A DNA stretch of 64,000 nt from Actinopolyspora xinjiangensis (GCF_900104475.1 NZ_FNJR01000007.1:1-64000); one strand, 5' to 3'; shown: positions 38,514 through 48,868, counted from the stretch's first letter. A program made the numbers and translations. Notes: generated by a model from the letters alone, not told the origin.

Positions 38514-39161
38514 GTGAACGATCGTCTAGTGTGGATCGACTGCGAGATGACCGGGCTGGAGCTCGGCAAGGACGCGTTGATCGAGATCGCCGCCCTGGTC
38601 ACCGATGCCGACCTGAACATCCTCGGCGAGGGCGTGGACGTCGTGATCCACGCCGACGAGGATACCCTGCGCGGGATGCCGGAGGTCGTGCGCGAGATGC
38701 ACGACCGGTCGGGACTGACCGAGGAGGTACGCCGTTCCACGGTCACGCTCGCCCAGGCCGAGCAGCGCGTGCTGGAGTACCTGCGGGAACACGTGCCCAA
38801 CGGGCGCTCCGCGCCACTGGCGGGGAACTCGATCGCGACCGACCGCGGTTTCATCGCCAGGGACATGCCGGAACTCGACCAGTACCTGCACTACCGCATG
38901 GTGGACGTCTCCTCCATCAAGGAGCTGTGCCGCAGGTGGTACCCGCGCATCTACTACGCGCAGCCCGAGAAGGGACTGGCCCACCGGGCCCTGGCCGACG
39001 TACGGGAGTCCATCCGGGAACTCGCCTACTACCGGCGGACCGCCTTCGTCCCGCAGCCGGGGCCCTCCAGCGAACAGGCGCAGGAGATCGCCTCCGAACT
39101 GCTGTCCGAGGAGCGGGTCGGCGGTACCGAACAGGCGAAACGACGGCTCGAGGAGGACTGA
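38514..39161 (+). CDS. orn: Oligoribonuclease
   Basis: A 215-residue DEDDh 3'-5' exoribonuclease that degrades RNA of two to five nucleotides and the c-di-GMP product pGpG. The catalytic residues appear in '[16 protein letters not shown]' (D and E), '[20 protein letters not shown]' (D) and '[12 protein letters not shown]' (H and D). '[20 protein letters not shown]' is typical. I chose the GTG at 38514 ('[14 protein letters not shown]') because actinobacterial Orn proteins begin right there and a -10 box lies seven bases before; an ATG at 38508 is the alternative. tRNA-His follows 130 bp downstream. Confidence 0.95.
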   Translation: MNDRLVWIDCEMTGLELGKDALIEIAALVTDADLNILGEGVDVVIHADEDTLRGMPEVVREMHDRSGLTEEVRRSTVTLAQAEQRVLEYLREHVPNGRSAPLAGNSIATDRGFIARDMPELDQYLHYRMVDVSSIKELCRRWYPRIYYAQPEKGLAHRALADVRESIRELAYYRRTAFVPQPGPSSEQAQEIASELLSEERVGGTEQAKRRLEED

Positions 39162-39291
39162 AACACCTCACCAACGGGGTTGCGCAGCGGAATCTCGATC
39201 ACGGTCGCCGAAAGGGGAACCCGCTGCGAGTCCGAGAATCGGCCACGCTAGGATGGGATTCGTTGCCCGGCGATGAGCCCGGGCGAGCACG

Positions 39292-39367
39292 GTGGGTGTA
39301 GCTCAGGCGGTAGAGCACTGGGTTGTGGTCCCAGGAGTCGCGGGTTCGAATCCCGTCACTCACCCCA
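39292..39367 (+). tRNA. tRNA-His (anticodon GTG)
   Basis: Full cloverleaf: acceptor GTGGGTG/CACTCAC, D-arm with AGCTCAGGCGGTAGAGC, anticodon stem CTGGG/CCCAG around TTGTGGT, T-arm GCGGGTTCGAATCCCGT. The CCA end is encoded. A G at 39291 and C at the discriminator position fit the extra G-1 of tRNA-His. A TAGGAT at 39249-39254 may be its -10 box. Confidence 0.97.
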
Positions 39368-39369
39368 GG

Positions 39370-39413
39370 AACGGCGGTTCCGTTACCGGATTCCCGGTAA
39401 CGGAGCCGCCGTT
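39370..39413 (+). terminator. Hairpin terminator after tRNA-His
   Basis: Twenty-bp stem (39370-39389 with 39394-39413) with a single T-G wobble and a four-base loop, starting three bases after the tRNA. The left arm begins AACGGCGG and the right ends CCGCCGTT, followed by TCAG. Confidence 0.9.
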
Positions 39414-39593
39414 TCAGTCTTTCGGGCCGTTTCGCGTACCTCTCGGAATCCGTCCCGGGACGGGTACCCGACCGGCCCGGGACGCACCGGTCCGATCCCC
39501 GCCCCCGTCCCTGACGCGGCCCGGAAGCCACCCACGCGGTTCCGGGGCGGGAGGCGTGGTGCGGAATCTCCGGGGCCGCTGTGGGGCCGCCGC

Positions 39594-40640
39594 TCAGTCC
39601 TCCGGGAACCGTTCAGGGAGCATCTCGCCGAGCTCGCGGGACAGCTCCAGCGCACGGCGCGCCCAACGCGGTGAGGCGCCCGCCAGCCCGCAGGTGGGGG
39701 TGGCGACCACCTGTTCGGCCAGCACCCGTTCGGAGAAACCGAGCTTCGTCACGAACGCGCGCACGGGCTCCACGAGTTCGCGCGGGCCCGGTTCCCGACC
39801 CGGTTCGATCGCGGGAACCATGCCCACCAGCAACGGCAGCCCCGCGTCACAGGCCTCGCCGACCTCCTCCGCGAACTCCCCGGAGACGGACTCCAGGACG
39901 CGGGCGTCCAGGCTCAGCGCACCGGCCCCGGCTCGCCGCAACAGCCGCACCGGCGGCCGCGCGGCGCAGCAGTGCACGATCACCGGACGCGCCACGGTCT
40001 CGCCCAACCGATCGATGGTGTGCTGGAGCAGTTGCCTCGCCTCCGGCTCGGCAACGGCGGGGACGGTGCCGTAACCGGAGGGAGTGGGCAGGTCGCCGGA
40101 GAGCACGGCAGGCAGCGTCGGTTCGTCCAGTTGCACCAGGGGCCGACCACCGGTCCTGGCCGCGACCTGCGCGGCGTGCTGGGTGACTCCCTCGATCAGC
40201 GCCTCGGTGAAGTCGCGCAACGCGCCGTGGTCCGTCAGCACGCGGTGACCGTTGCGCAACTCGATCCCCGCCGCCAGGCTCCAAGGGCCTGCGGCCTGGA
40301 GTTTGACCAGCCTGGGAGCGGTGTCGGCCGCGGTCACCTCTTCCAGCGCGTCGAGGTCCCATCGCAGCAGGTCCACCGCGCGTCGCTGGTCACGCCCAGC
40401 CGTACGGGCGACCCGATATCCGGACGGCACGACCTCCACCGCCAGGTCGGGCAGCATCCCGGCGGTGCGTCCCAGCATGTCGCCACCCACACCACGTGCG
40501 GGCAGCTCCGGTATCGGGGTCAGCCCGGGCAGTTCTCCCGCGACGATCCGCGCGGTCTCCAGCGGGTCGGTACCTGGCATGGAACCAACGGCGGTCGCGG
40601 TACCGGGTTTCCAAGGCTGTTGCTGCGTCACGAGGACCAT
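39594..40640 (-). CDS. MetE-like (methionine synthase II C-terminal domain) protein
   Basis: A 348-residue protein related to the C-terminal barrel of cobalamin-independent methionine synthase. 'GTATAVGSMPGTDPLETARI' is the usual start of such short archaeal/actinobacterial proteins, followed by 'RPLVQLDEPTLPAVLSG', 'RPVIVHCCAARPPVRLL' and 'EQVVATPTCGLAGASPRWAR'. The histidine/cysteines in 'VHCCA' and 'TPTCG' are at the places of the zinc ligands. It may transfer a methyl group to a thiol, but the substrate is unknown. The ATG at 40640 is preceded by a weak site. It is the last gene of a leftward series. Confidence 0.82.
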   Translation of the reverse strand: MVLVTQQQPWKPGTATAVGSMPGTDPLETARIVAGELPGLTPIPELPARGVGGDMLGRTAGMLPDLAVEVVPSGYRVARTAGRDQRRAVDLLRWDLDALEEVTAADTAPRLVKLQAAGPWSLAAGIELRNGHRVLTDHGALRDFTEALIEGVTQHAAQVAARTGGRPLVQLDEPTLPAVLSGDLPTPSGYGTVPAVAEPEARQLLQHTIDRLGETVARPVIVHCCAARPPVRLLRRAGAGALSLDARVLESVSGEFAEEVGEACDAGLPLLVGMVPAIEPGREPGPRELVEPVRAFVTKLGFSERVLAEQVVATPTCGLAGASPRWARRALELSRELGEMLPERFPED

Positions 40641-40869
40641 TCTCGCAACGGAGTTCGCGCCATTCGCCAAACGGGAATCAAGCGTTTCTCACTGGAGGCG
40701 GGGTCACACCGAAAGCCGCCAGACATCGCTGCCCCGAACATCTCACCATGATCGCTTCAGCTCGGTGGGTGCCGAACCCCTACCATCACGCCGTCGGCGC
40801 CGCCGCGGGTTCTCGCGTGCGGCTCTCGCGAGGTTCCGCCACAGCACCAGCCAGGAAAACCGAGCCGCA

Positions 40870-41958
40870 TCACCGGGTGCTGGAGATCTTGGCACTGCCG
40901 AGCACGAGATCCCCCTCCTCCTCGGGCCGGTAGAGCACCACGGACTGGCCGGGGGCCACGCCGCGCATCGGCTCGTGCAGCCGCACGCGAACGCCCTCCT
41001 CGGTCGTCTCGGCCACGGCCCGGCCGGTCTCACCGTGCGCGCGGATCTGGGCCACGCACTCGGTCGGCCCCTCCAGGGGGCGTTCCGAAGGCCAGATCGG
41101 CCGATCCGCGTCTATCTCGGTAACGCCCAGCCGGTCCGCGGAGCCGACCTTGACCGTGCCGGAGACCGGCTCCAACGAGAGGACGTAGCGCGGGCGCCCG
41201 TCGGGGGCGGGCTTGTCGATGCCGAGCCCCTTGCGCTGGCCCACCGTGAAACCGTGCACTCCGGAGTGCTCGGCCAGCACCTCGCCGGACTCGGCGTCGA
41301 CCATCTCGCCCGGCCGCTCACCGAGCTTGGAGTCCAGGAACTTCTTGGTGTCACCGTCCGGGATGAAGCAGATGTCGTGGCTGTCGGGCTTGCGCGCCAC
41401 GGCGAGATCCCGCCGGGCCGCCTCCTCGCGCACCTCCGACTTCAGCGAGTCGCCCAGCGGGAACATCGCGTGCCGCAGCTGCTGCGGCGTCAACGAGGCG
41501 AGCACGTAGGACTGGTCCTTGCCCTCGTCCCTGCTCCGGCGCAGCTCCGGCACACCCGACTCGTGGGAGAGCCTGGCGTAGTGGCCGGTAGAGACGGCGT
41601 CGAAGCCCAACGCCACGGCCTTCTCCAGCAGGGCCTCGAACTTGATCTTCTCGTTGCAGGTCATGCACGGATTGGGGGTGCGCCCCGCCGCGTACTCCCC
41701 CACGAAAGTCTCGATGACCTCCTCGCTGAACCGCTCGGCGAAGTCCCAGACGTAGAACGGGATTCCCAGGATGTCGGCGGCGCGCCGCGCGTCGCGGGAG
41801 TCCTCCACCGTGCAGCAGCCCCGTGCTCCCGTTCGCAGTGTGCCCGGCTTGGCGGACAGCGCCAAGTGCACACCCGTGACGTCGTGCCCGGCGTCGACCG
41901 CCCGCGCGGCAGCCACAGCCGAATCCACACCGCCGCTCATCGCCGCGAGTACTCGCAC
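40870..41958 (-). CDS. mnmA: tRNA-specific 2-thiouridylase MnmA
   Basis: A 362-residue ATP-pyrophosphatase that makes 2-thiouridine at position 34 of tRNA (Lys, Glu, Gln). The PP-loop is '[19 protein letters not shown]'; the two catalytic cysteines lie in '[18 protein letters not shown]' and '[11 protein letters not shown]'. '[11 protein letters not shown]' belongs to the C-terminal barrel. The GTG at 41958 has GGAGG seven bases upstream and begins two bases after the cysteine desulfurase stop. The desulfurase next door can supply the sulfur. Confidence 0.95.
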   Translation of the reverse strand: MRVLAAMSGGVDSAVAAARAVDAGHDVTGVHLALSAKPGTLRTGARGCCTVEDSRDARRAADILGIPFYVWDFAERFSEEVIETFVGEYAAGRTPNPCMTCNEKIKFEALLEKAVALGFDAVSTGHYARLSHESGVPELRRSRDEGKDQSYVLASLTPQQLRHAMFPLGDSLKSEVREEAARRDLAVARKPDSHDICFIPDGDTKKFLDSKLGERPGEMVDAESGEVLAEHSGVHGFTVGQRKGLGIDKPAPDGRPRYVLSLEPVSGTVKVGSADRLGVTEIDADRPIWPSERPLEGPTECVAQIRAHGETGRAVAETTEEGVRVRLHEPMRGVAPGQSVVLYRPEEEGDLVLGSAKISSTR

Positions 41959-41960
41959 CC

Positions 41961-43184
41961 TCACACCTCCGTAGGCGCGGTGGCCGATTCCACCGAAGTC
42001 TTGCTCAGCCCCGAGAGCCCGGCGCCGCGGGCCCGTCGTACGGCCGGTTCTATCGCTTCCAGAAAGGCCCGCACGTCCTCGCTGGTCGAGTCGTGTCCGA
42101 GCGAGAGCCGCAACGACCCCCGGGCGACCCGCACGTCCGCGCCCATCGCCAGCAGCACGTGGCTGGGCTCGGCGACCCCGGCGGTGCACGCGGACCCGGT
42201 GGAGCACTCGACACCGCTGGCGTCGAGCAGCATCAGCAGGCTGTCACCCTCGCAGCCCGGGAAGGTGAAGTGCGCGTTACCGGGCAACCGACCACCTTCG
42301 ACGGTACCCGGGTCACCGTTGAGAACCGCGTCCGGCACCACCGAGCGGACTCCCTCGATCAGCTCGTCCCGCAGCGCGGTGAGTTCCCGGGCGTGGTGCT
42401 CCCGGCGGTCAACCGCCTCGCGCAGCGCACCGGCCAGGGCCAGGATCGCGGGGGTGTCCAGCGTGCCGGAACGGATCTCGCGCTCTTGGCCTCCGCCGTG
42501 CAGCAGCGGCGTGCAAGGGACGTCCCTGCCCAGCACCAGTACTCCCACACCGTAGGGGCCGCCGATCTTGTGTCCGGTCATGGTCAGCGCCGACACCCCG
42601 GAGAACTCGAAGTCCACGGGCAGCGTCTCCACGGCCTGGACCGCGTCGGTGTGCAGCGGTATGTCGTAGCGTCCAGCCACCTCGGCCAGCTCCGGGACAG
42701 GGTTGACCGTACCCACCTCGTTGTTGGCCCACATCACGGTGGCCAGCGCGATCTCCTCCGGGGCGCCGCGGACCGCCTCCTCGAAGACCTCGGGTGTCAC
42801 CCTTCCGTAGGAATCGACCTCCAGCCAGGTGACCTCGGCACCCTCGTGCTCGGCCAACCACTCCACGGTGTCGAGCACGGCGTGGTGCTCCGCCGCGGCG
42901 GCGAGCACTCGACGACGTCGCGGATCGGCGTCCCTGCGGGCCCAGAAGATCCCCTTGACCGCGAGGTTGTCGCTCTCGGTCCCCCCAGCGGTGAACAGCA
43001 CCTCGGAGGGGCGGGCTCCGAGGGCGGCGGCGATGTCCTCGCGGGACTCCTCCACCGCACGACGGGCTCGCCTGCCGGAGGTGTGCAGGGACGAGGCGTT
43101 GCCCAACGTGGCGAGCGCCTCGGTCATGACCTCGATGGCGCCCGCCCGCATGGGGGTGGTCGCCGCATGGTCCAGGTACGTCAT
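41961..43184 (-). CDS. Cysteine desulfurase (NifS/IscS family)
   Basis: A 407-residue PLP enzyme that takes sulfur from cysteine. '[20 protein letters not shown]' is the usual N-terminus; the PLP lysine lies in '[20 protein letters not shown]', PLP contacts in '[15 protein letters not shown]' and '[15 protein letters not shown]', and the persulfide cysteine in '[14 protein letters not shown]'. It corresponds to Rv3025c (IscS) next to mnmA in Mycobacterium. The ATG at 43184 overlaps the MFS gene stop as ATGA. It probably supplies sulfur to MnmA and perhaps to Fe-S clusters. Confidence 0.95.
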   Translation of the reverse strand: MTYLDHAATTPMRAGAIEVMTEALATLGNASSLHTSGRRARRAVEESREDIAAALGARPSEVLFTAGGTESDNLAVKGIFWARRDADPRRRRVLAAAAEHHAVLDTVEWLAEHEGAEVTWLEVDSYGRVTPEVFEEAVRGAPEEIALATVMWANNEVGTVNPVPELAEVAGRYDIPLHTDAVQAVETLPVDFEFSGVSALTMTGHKIGGPYGVGVLVLGRDVPCTPLLHGGGQEREIRSGTLDTPAILALAGALREAVDRREHHARELTALRDELIEGVRSVVPDAVLNGDPGTVEGGRLPGNAHFTFPGCEGDSLLMLLDASGVECSTGSACTAGVAEPSHVLLAMGADVRVARGSLRLSLGHDSTSEDVRAFLEAIEPAVRRARGAGLSGLSKTSVESATAPTEV

Positions 43185-44584
43185 CGCCCGTCCAGGATAA
43201 TCCTTCGGGAACGCGCCACCAGGCTCGCACCCAGCGAACCCGTCACGATCAGCCCCACGGCGAGCACGAGCACCCCCGCGGTCGGTTCCCGCGTGCTCGC
43301 CAGCGCGTTCACCACGGCACCGCCGAAGCCGACCAGCAGCGCCTGCCCGAGCATGTCGGAGATCTGCAGCGCCGCCGAGTTGAAACCGCGTTCGGCGGGG
43401 TCCGAAAGGCCCAGCACGCGCACCGCGGTGCTGGATATCGCCAGTCCCATCCCCGCGCCGCCGATCGACCAGAACACGAAGACGGCCCGATCCGCGCCCC
43501 ACTCCGGGGCCGCCAGAGCCACCCCGAACACTCCGACCACCACCAGCAGGAATCCGGCCGCCACCAGGTGTTCCCTGTTGAAACGGTGCTGCCTGGCCTG
43601 CCAGAACGATCCCGCCGTCCACCCCAGCGAGGCCACGGTCAGCGGTATCCCGGCCAGCGCGGCGGAGTAACCGTGCACGACGGTCAGCACCAGCGGGATG
43701 AACGCCTCCGCCGTGAAGAAGATCCCCGCGAGCAGACCGCGCGCCAGCACCATGACCGGGATGCCGGGACGTGCGGCGAGCGTCCCGCTGGGCAGCAGCA
43801 CTCGCAGGGACCCCCACAGCGAGCCCACGGCCAGCGCCCCGAGCACACCCGAGAGCGCGGAGGGGTGATCGGCACTCCAGTTCAGCGCCACGGTGGCGAC
43901 CCCGGCACCGAGCCCGGCCAGGACCAGCCCCCGCCGCGCCGCCGGTTCTCCCTCGGGACCGCTGCCCGCCCGGAGCACGGTGGAGCCGAGCAGGACCGCG
44001 CCGAGCAGCACGAGAGGTGCCAGCCCGAGGAAGACCCACCGCCAGTGCAGCTGTTCGGTGACCACTCCGGACACGGCGGGGCCGAGCAGCGACGGCAGCA
44101 CCCAGGCGGCCGACATGATCCCGAACGCCCTCGGCCGGTACCGCTGCGGGTACACCCTGGCGATCATCACGTAGAGCGGGACGGCCACGCTTCCGCCGCC
44201 CAGCCCCTGCAGGGCTCGGGCCCCCAGCAGCACGGGCATGTTCGGTGCCGATCCCGCGACCACGAGTCCCGTGGCGAACAGCGGCAGCGCCAGCAACAGC
44301 GGCAGGGCGGGCCCGTGGCGGTCGGAAAGCCGCCCGGCGAACACGGTCCCCACGGCGCTGGAGGCCATGAACAGCGTGAACGCCCAGGAGTACCACCGCT
44401 GCCCGTCCAGTTCGGAGGCTATGGTGGGCAGTGCCGTGGCCACTCCCATCGCCTCGAAGGCGACCAGCGTGACCACCAGGACCAGCCCGACGGTGAAGTT
44501 ACGGTACGGCGGTGCCCACAGCGACCTGCCGGGTACCGGTTCGGTCGCGGCACTCGTCCCTTCGGGTTCGCTCTGATCGCTCAC
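43181..44584 (-). CDS. MFS drug/solute exporter
   Basis: A 467-residue transporter with 14 or so membrane helices, of the DHA2-like type. '[20 protein letters not shown]' enters helix 1, '[15 protein letters not shown]' is the loop 2-3 motif A (G..SDR.G), '[20 protein letters not shown]' motif B/C region, and '[20 protein letters not shown]' motif C. Substrate unknown. The GTG at 44584 is likely; the acyltransferase gene upstream runs 86 bp into it in another frame. It is inserted between the desulfurase and the acyltransferases, a position empty in mycobacteria. Confidence 0.88.
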   Translation of the reverse strand: MSDQSEPEGTSAATEPVPGRSLWAPPYRNFTVGLVLVVTLVAFEAMGVATALPTIASELDGQRWYSWAFTLFMASSAVGTVFAGRLSDRHGPALPLLLALPLFATGLVVAGSAPNMPVLLGARALQGLGGGSVAVPLYVMIARVYPQRYRPRAFGIMSAAWVLPSLLGPAVSGVVTEQLHWRWVFLGLAPLVLLGAVLLGSTVLRAGSGPEGEPAARRGLVLAGLGAGVATVALNWSADHPSALSGVLGALAVGSLWGSLRVLLPSGTLAARPGIPVMVLARGLLAGIFFTAEAFIPLVLTVVHGYSAALAGIPLTVASLGWTAGSFWQARQHRFNREHLVAAGFLLVVVGVFGVALAAPEWGADRAVFVFWSIGGAGMGLAISSTAVRVLGLSDPAERGFNSAALQISDMLGQALLVGFGGAVVNALASTREPTAGVLVLAVGLIVTGSLGASLVARSRRIILDGR

Positions 44585-45554
44585 CGCACGATGCTGCGAC
44601 TTCCACCGCGGTACAAGTCCAGTGGTTTTCCGGGGGACGTGTCTCACAGACCTCGGCGGTGGCCCGGGCGCACCGGGCGGCGAGCCGCCGCCGCGCGGTC
44701 GACGCCGGAGTCCGGGGACCTCCCCTCGGTTCCGGCGGTCCCGTCGAACCGCCCCGACAGTTCGCGGGGAGTCCGGGACGACCGGTGTCGGGCACCGATT
44801 CCGGACGAGGCGACGGCAGCGAAACCAGTTCGACGACGAGGCCGCGTACACCGAGCACCTCGCGCAACGAGCCGAGCAGGGTGTCCTCACCCACGAAGGC
44901 GGCCGCGGTGGTCGGGGAACCGTCCGCCAGCCGGTAGCGCAGGGCCACAGGGTGTATCGGCGCCCCCGTGTCCAGCGCCGCCTGGAAGAGGGCGGAGCGG
45001 TACCGTCCGACCCTCCGACCGCACCGGGTCGTGCCCTCCGGGAACACGCCGACCACGTGCCCCCGGCGCAGTGCGTCGGCCACGGCGCCGACCACGAGGG
45101 GCAGGCGGCTGGGCCGGTCGCGGTCGATGAACAGGGTGCCCGCCCGCACCGCGAGCACGCCTATCAGGGGCCAACCGCGCACCTCCGACTTGGCCAACAT
45201 CCGCATCGGACACACCGCCTGCAACGCGAGCACGTCCAACCAGGAGACGTGATTGGACACGACCAGAGTGCCCACGTTCTCCTCGATGCCCCGGGGCGGG
45301 GCTCCCCGCACCCGCAACCGCACCCCGAACGCCGCGAGGAGACCGCTGAACCACACCCGGCCCGCTCCGCCCCGAACCCCGCGGGGCAGCACCGGCACGG
45401 CGGGGACGAGCAGCAGTCCGCACGCGACCAGCACTCCCACCGCCAGAACGCGGCGCAACCTACGGCCGAGCGTGGCGCGGGGCAAGGTGTGCCGGGCGGG
45501 CAGGCAGCGCGTGTCGCACGGCGAGGTGGGGGTCCAGGCGTCCGTGCCGCTCAC
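44499..45554 (-). CDS. 1-acyl-glycerol-3-phosphate-type acyltransferase (OlsA/PlsC-like)
   Basis: A 351-residue protein with a membrane helix near residues 30-55 ('LAVGVLVACGLLLVPAVPVL') and a PlsC domain. The catalytic motif NHVSWLD (H..xD) is followed by 'GTLFIDRDRPSRLPLVVGAV' and 'VGVFPEGTTRCGRRVGRYRS'. The last ~100 residues are low-complexity and probably without function; they overlap the MFS gene by 86 bp. The GTG at 45554 overlaps the GNAT gene stop as GTGA. With that OlsB-like gene it may make ornithine-type lipids, or acylate another lysolipid, as suggested for Rv3026c. Confidence 0.85.
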   Translation of the reverse strand: MSGTDAWTPTSPCDTRCLPARHTLPRATLGRRLRRVLAVGVLVACGLLLVPAVPVLPRGVRGGAGRVWFSGLLAAFGVRLRVRGAPPRGIEENVGTLVVSNHVSWLDVLALQAVCPMRMLAKSEVRGWPLIGVLAVRAGTLFIDRDRPSRLPLVVGAVADALRRGHVVGVFPEGTTRCGRRVGRYRSALFQAALDTGAPIHPVALRYRLADGSPTTAAAFVGEDTLLGSLREVLGVRGLVVELVSLPSPRPESVPDTGRPGLPANCRGGSTGPPEPRGGPRTPASTARRRLAARCARATAEVCETRPPENHWTCTAVEVAASCGERSERTRRDECRDRTGTRQVAVGTAVP

Positions 45555-46336
45555 GACTCCCCCAGGAAACGGGTGAGGTAGCGCTGGTCGATCTCGTGCG
45601 AGTCCAGCAGCACGAAGAAGTCGGCGACGCCGAACTCCGGGTCGTGGGCGGGTGGGCCGCACACCCGCGCGCCCAGCCGCAGGTAGCCCCGCAGCAGCGG
45701 TGGCAGGCGCACCCGCGCGGGGGCGGGCACCGCTCGGGTGGGCCAGGGTTCGTACGGCCACACCCGCTGAGCGCGGGAAGCGTAGTGGTGCCTGCGGACC
45801 GCCTGCCACACCCCGGCGGCGGTGGTTCCGCCGTCCCCCAGGGGCACCGAGGCGCACCCGGCGAGCCAGCGATGGCCGTACAGCAGCAGGTAGCGGGCGA
45901 TGCCGGCCCAGATCAGGCCGATCACCGCCCCGTTCCGGTGGTCCGGGTGCACGCAGGAGCGCCCGGTCTCGACCAGATCGGGGCGCAACGGGGCCAGCGC
46001 GGTGAGATCGAATTCGTCGTCGGAGTAGAGCCGTCCCGCGGCGAGGGCGTGCCGGGGCGGCAACATCCGGTACGTGCCGACGATCTCGTCCGAACGTCGC
46101 GAGTGCACCACGAGGTGGTCGCAGAACTCGTCGAAGCGGTCGGTCTCCAGTCCTGTCGGGCTCCCGCGCACGACAGCGCCCATCTCGGTCGCGAACACCC
46201 GGTGGCGCAGCCGCTGGGCGGCGCGGATCTCGGCTGGTTCCCTGGTCAGATGCAGCGAGTAGCGGTCTGCCCCGTTCCGGTCCCACCCGTCCGTGGCGGC
46301 CAGCAACGTCGAGTCGGAATGCGCTGTATCGGCCAT
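45551..46336 (-). CDS. GNAT-type N-acyltransferase (OlsB-like hemolysin family)
   Basis: A 261-residue protein. 'REPAEIRAAQRLRHRVFATE' with MGA, 'DEFCDHLVVHSRRSDEIVGT' with YRML, 'DLVETGRSCVHPDHRNGAVI' and 'CASVPLGDGGTTAAGVWQAV' are those of L-ornithine N-alpha-acyltransferases/autoinducer-synthase-like GNAT proteins. It would attach a 3-hydroxyacyl chain from ACP to an amino acid. It corresponds to Rv3027c beside fixA/fixB in Mycobacterium. The ATG at 46336 starts shortly before the domain. The PlsC-like gene downstream overlaps by 4 nt. Confidence 0.82.
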   Translation of the reverse strand: MADTAHSDSTLLAATDGWDRNGADRYSLHLTREPAEIRAAQRLRHRVFATEMGAVVRGSPTGLETDRFDEFCDHLVVHSRRSDEIVGTYRMLPPRHALAAGRLYSDDEFDLTALAPLRPDLVETGRSCVHPDHRNGAVIGLIWAGIARYLLLYGHRWLAGCASVPLGDGGTTAAGVWQAVRRHHYASRAQRVWPYEPWPTRAVPAPARVRLPPLLRGYLRLGARVCGPPAHDPEFGVADFFVLLDSHEIDQRYLTRFLGES

Positions 46337-46608
46337 GTCCGCAGATGTAGCCGGATTCGTGCGACCACCGGTAGTGGCGCCGGGCGGACGCGGCGGGAAC
46401 TTCGGGTGAATGCCGGGTGGTTGAGCGGGCCCGCGTGCGGAGCCCGGTCGTGGCCCGCTGCGGCGGGACCCGTTGGCAGGTCCCGCTGTCACGGCCCGTC
46501 GGCAGGACTCATCGGCGGGAACCGCCGCCGGGACGCCGTTCGCGAGGAAGCAGCCCAGCGGCGAACCGTCCGGCCACTGTGGGCGGGCGACCGCTCCCGA
46601 ACAGCGCT
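46337..46608. other. Intergenic space upstream of the GNAT gene
   Basis: Together with the adjoining hairpin this makes a 330-bp gap between etfA and the OlsB-like gene. It likely contains a promoter for the leftward acyltransferase operon; no gene is supported. Confidence 0.4.
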
Positions 46609-46640
46609 CGGGGGCGGGACCCGATCGGTTCCCGCCCCCG
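46609..46640 (-). terminator. Hairpin after etfA
   Basis: Stem CGGGGGCGGGA (46609-46619) with TCCCGCCCCCG (46630-46640), 10-nt loop, 26 bp after the etfA stop. Probably ends the etfBA transcript. Confidence 0.75.
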
Positions 46641-46666
46641 GACGGACGCGTCAGGCGAACTCGACG

Positions 46667-47626
46667 TCAGCCCTTGCGCTTGCCGACCTCCTCGGTCAGC
46701 TGCGGAGCCACCTTGAACAGGTCACCGACGACGCCGAAGTCGGCGATCTCGAAGATCGGCGCCTCGGCGTCCTTGTTGACGGCCACGATGGTCTTGGAGG
46801 TCTGCATACCGGCGCGGTGCTGGATCGCACCGGAGATTCCCAGCGCGATGTAGAGCTGCGGGGAGACCGTCTTGCCGGTCTGACCGACCTGGAACTGGGC
46901 CGGGTAGTAGCCGGAGTCGACGGCGGCGCGGGAGGCACCGACGGCGGCACCGAGGGAGTCGGCGAGCTTCTCGACGACCTCGAAGCTCTCCGCGCTGCCG
47001 ACGCCACGTCCTCCCGAGACCACCACGTTGGCCTCGGTCAGCTCGGGACGGTCGCCCGACTCGGCGGGCTGCCTGCCGGTGACGGCGCCGGCCTTGCCGG
47101 AGTCGGCGGCGGGGACCTCGACGGACTCGCGCGCGCCGTCCCCGTTCAACGTCTCGGGATCGACGCTGCCCGGCAGCATCGAGATTACCGGCACACCGGA
47201 AGCCACCCTGGCCCTGGCCTGGTAGGAACCGCCGAACAGGGAGTAGTCCGCCACTCCCTCGGCATCGATGTCGGCGACCTCGGACAGCAGTCCGCTGCCG
47301 GTGCGCACCGCCAGCCTGCCCGCGATCTCCTTGCCGTCCACGCTGGCCGACGTCAGCACCGCCGCGGGCGAGACGCGCTCGACGAGGCTCGCCAGCACAT
47401 CGACCTGCGGCGTTACCAGGTAGTTGTCGACGTCGGCCGACTCCGCCGTGTAAACCTTGGCCGCCCCGGCCGAGGCCAGCGCGTCAGCGATCTTGTCCGT
47501 GGCTCCGGGGCCACCGGTGACCACCGCGGCGGGCTCACCCAGCCGGCGCGCGGCCGTGAGCATCTCGTACGTAACCTTCTTGACCTCGCCACCCGCGTGG
47601 TCGACGAGGACCAACACCTCAGACAT
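46667..47626 (-). CDS. etfA: Electron transfer flavoprotein alpha subunit
   Basis: A 319-residue FAD-binding subunit. The N-terminal domain starts '[20 protein letters not shown]'; the C-terminal FAD domain has '[20 protein letters not shown]', '[20 protein letters not shown]', '[20 protein letters not shown]' with IQH, and '[20 protein letters not shown]'. With EtfB it passes electrons from acyl-CoA dehydrogenases to the membrane quinone pool. The ATG at 47626 follows GAAGGGCG. It lies 167 bp after etfB. Confidence 0.96.
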   Translation of the reverse strand: MSEVLVLVDHAGGEVKKVTYEMLTAARRLGEPAAVVTGGPGATDKIADALASAGAAKVYTAESADVDNYLVTPQVDVLASLVERVSPAAVLTSASVDGKEIAGRLAVRTGSGLLSEVADIDAEGVADYSLFGGSYQARARVASGVPVISMLPGSVDPETLNGDGARESVEVPAADSGKAGAVTGRQPAESGDRPELTEANVVVSGGRGVGSAESFEVVEKLADSLGAAVGASRAAVDSGYYPAQFQVGQTGKTVSPQLYIALGISGAIQHRAGMQTSKTIVAVNKDAEAPIFEIADFGVVGDLFKVAPQLTEEVGKRKG

Positions 47627-47793
47627 GGATAACGCCCTTCTCAAACGCGACCGAAGCCGAAACACACCACGACCCGCGACTTTCCGGGTCCCCCGCGATC
47701 ACCCTCGTGGGCGGACACCGGTCGTCCCAGCGCCGGAACCGGTCGCCTCGCCCGAACCGGCGCTCGAGTCCGACCCCCTCCGGTGAGGGTCCT

Positions 47794-48576
47794 TCAGACG
47801 AGGTTCTTGCCCGACAGGAACTCGACGATGCGGGTTCCACCGTCACCCTCGTCGGTGACCTGCTGACCCGCTTCCTTCGGGGGCGCGGGCGCGGACGAGA
47901 CCATCTGCGTCAACGCGCCGGACAGTCCGACCTCACCGGCGTCGATGCCCGCGTCGGCCAGCGTCAGCGTGGAAACCGGCTTCTTCTTCGCGGCCATGAT
48001 GCCCTTGAAGGAGGGGTACCGCGGCTCGTTGATCTTCTCCGTGACGCTGACCACGGCGGGGAGCTCGGCGCGCACGCTGGTCACCCCGGCGTCGGTCTCC
48101 CGCTCGATCGTCACCGTCGAACCGTCCAGCGACAGCGAGCGCGCGTAGGTGAGCTGCGGCCACCCCAGCAGCTCGGCCAGCATCGCCGGGACCGCACCGC
48201 TGCGCCCGTCGGTGGATTCGTTGCCCGCGATGATCATGTCCACGGACTCCAGCGTGCCGACCACCTTGGCCAGCGCCTTGGCCGTACCGACCGCGTCCGT
48301 GCCGTGCAGCGCCTCGTCCGAGAGGTGCACTGCCTTGTCGGCGCCCATCGACAGCGCCTTGCGGATCGCCTCGGTCGCGCGCTCGGGACCCATGCACAGC
48401 GCGGTCACCTCACCGCCGTGGGCCTCCTTCGCCAGCAACGCCTCCTCAACGGCCCGCTCGTTGATCTCATCCAGCACCGCATCGGCGGATGCCCGGTCCA
48501 ACGTGTGATCCGAGTCGGACAACTTGCGCTCGGACCACGTGTCCGGCACCTGCTTCACCAGGACGACAATATTCAT
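47794..48576 (-). CDS. etfB: Electron transfer flavoprotein beta subunit
   Basis: A 260-residue subunit that binds AMP and pairs with EtfA. 'MNIVVLVKQVPDTWSERKLS' is the usual start; 'EINERAVEEALLAKE', 'TALCMGPERATEAIRKALSM', 'IIAGNESTDGRSGAVPAMLA' (the recognition-loop region) and 'SVTEKINEPRYPSFKGIMAA' with KKKP follow. It corresponds to fixA/Rv3029c. The ATG at 48576 has GGAGAGG upstream. Confidence 0.96.
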   Translation of the reverse strand: MNIVVLVKQVPDTWSERKLSDSDHTLDRASADAVLDEINERAVEEALLAKEAHGGEVTALCMGPERATEAIRKALSMGADKAVHLSDEALHGTDAVGTAKALAKVVGTLESVDMIIAGNESTDGRSGAVPAMLAELLGWPQLTYARSLSLDGSTVTIERETDAGVTSVRAELPAVVSVTEKINEPRYPSFKGIMAAKKKPVSTLTLADAGIDAGEVGLSGALTQMVSSAPAPPKEAGQQVTDEGDGGTRIVEFLSGKNLV

Positions 48577-48856
48577 GGGTCCTCTCCGACCTCCTGCGGA
48601 CTGTTGACGGCTTCCTGGCTGAGTAGTCCCGGCGCGGCATGTCCCCGGGAAGGTTGACCTTGCCACGTGGCCCCGTGAAAAGCACAGTGACGCCAACCAC
48701 CCCGGATGTTACCGGCCGGTAGCCCCAGCGTAACCCAGGTACGAGGGTGACGGTACTCACTCCGCGACGGCTCCCTCCCGCGGGGCACCCGAATTCCCCC
48801 TCGTCACCGAACACCTCTTCCCTCACGGGGAACTCATACGAAAAGGTGATCAAGTC

Positions 48857-48862
48857 TAGCCT
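48857..48862 (+). promoter_or_regulatory. -10 box TAGCCT of degV
   Basis: TAGCCT ends six bases before the ATG at 48869, with no ribosome site between. This fits a leaderless transcript. Confidence 0.5.
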
Positions 48863-48868
48863 GAAAGA

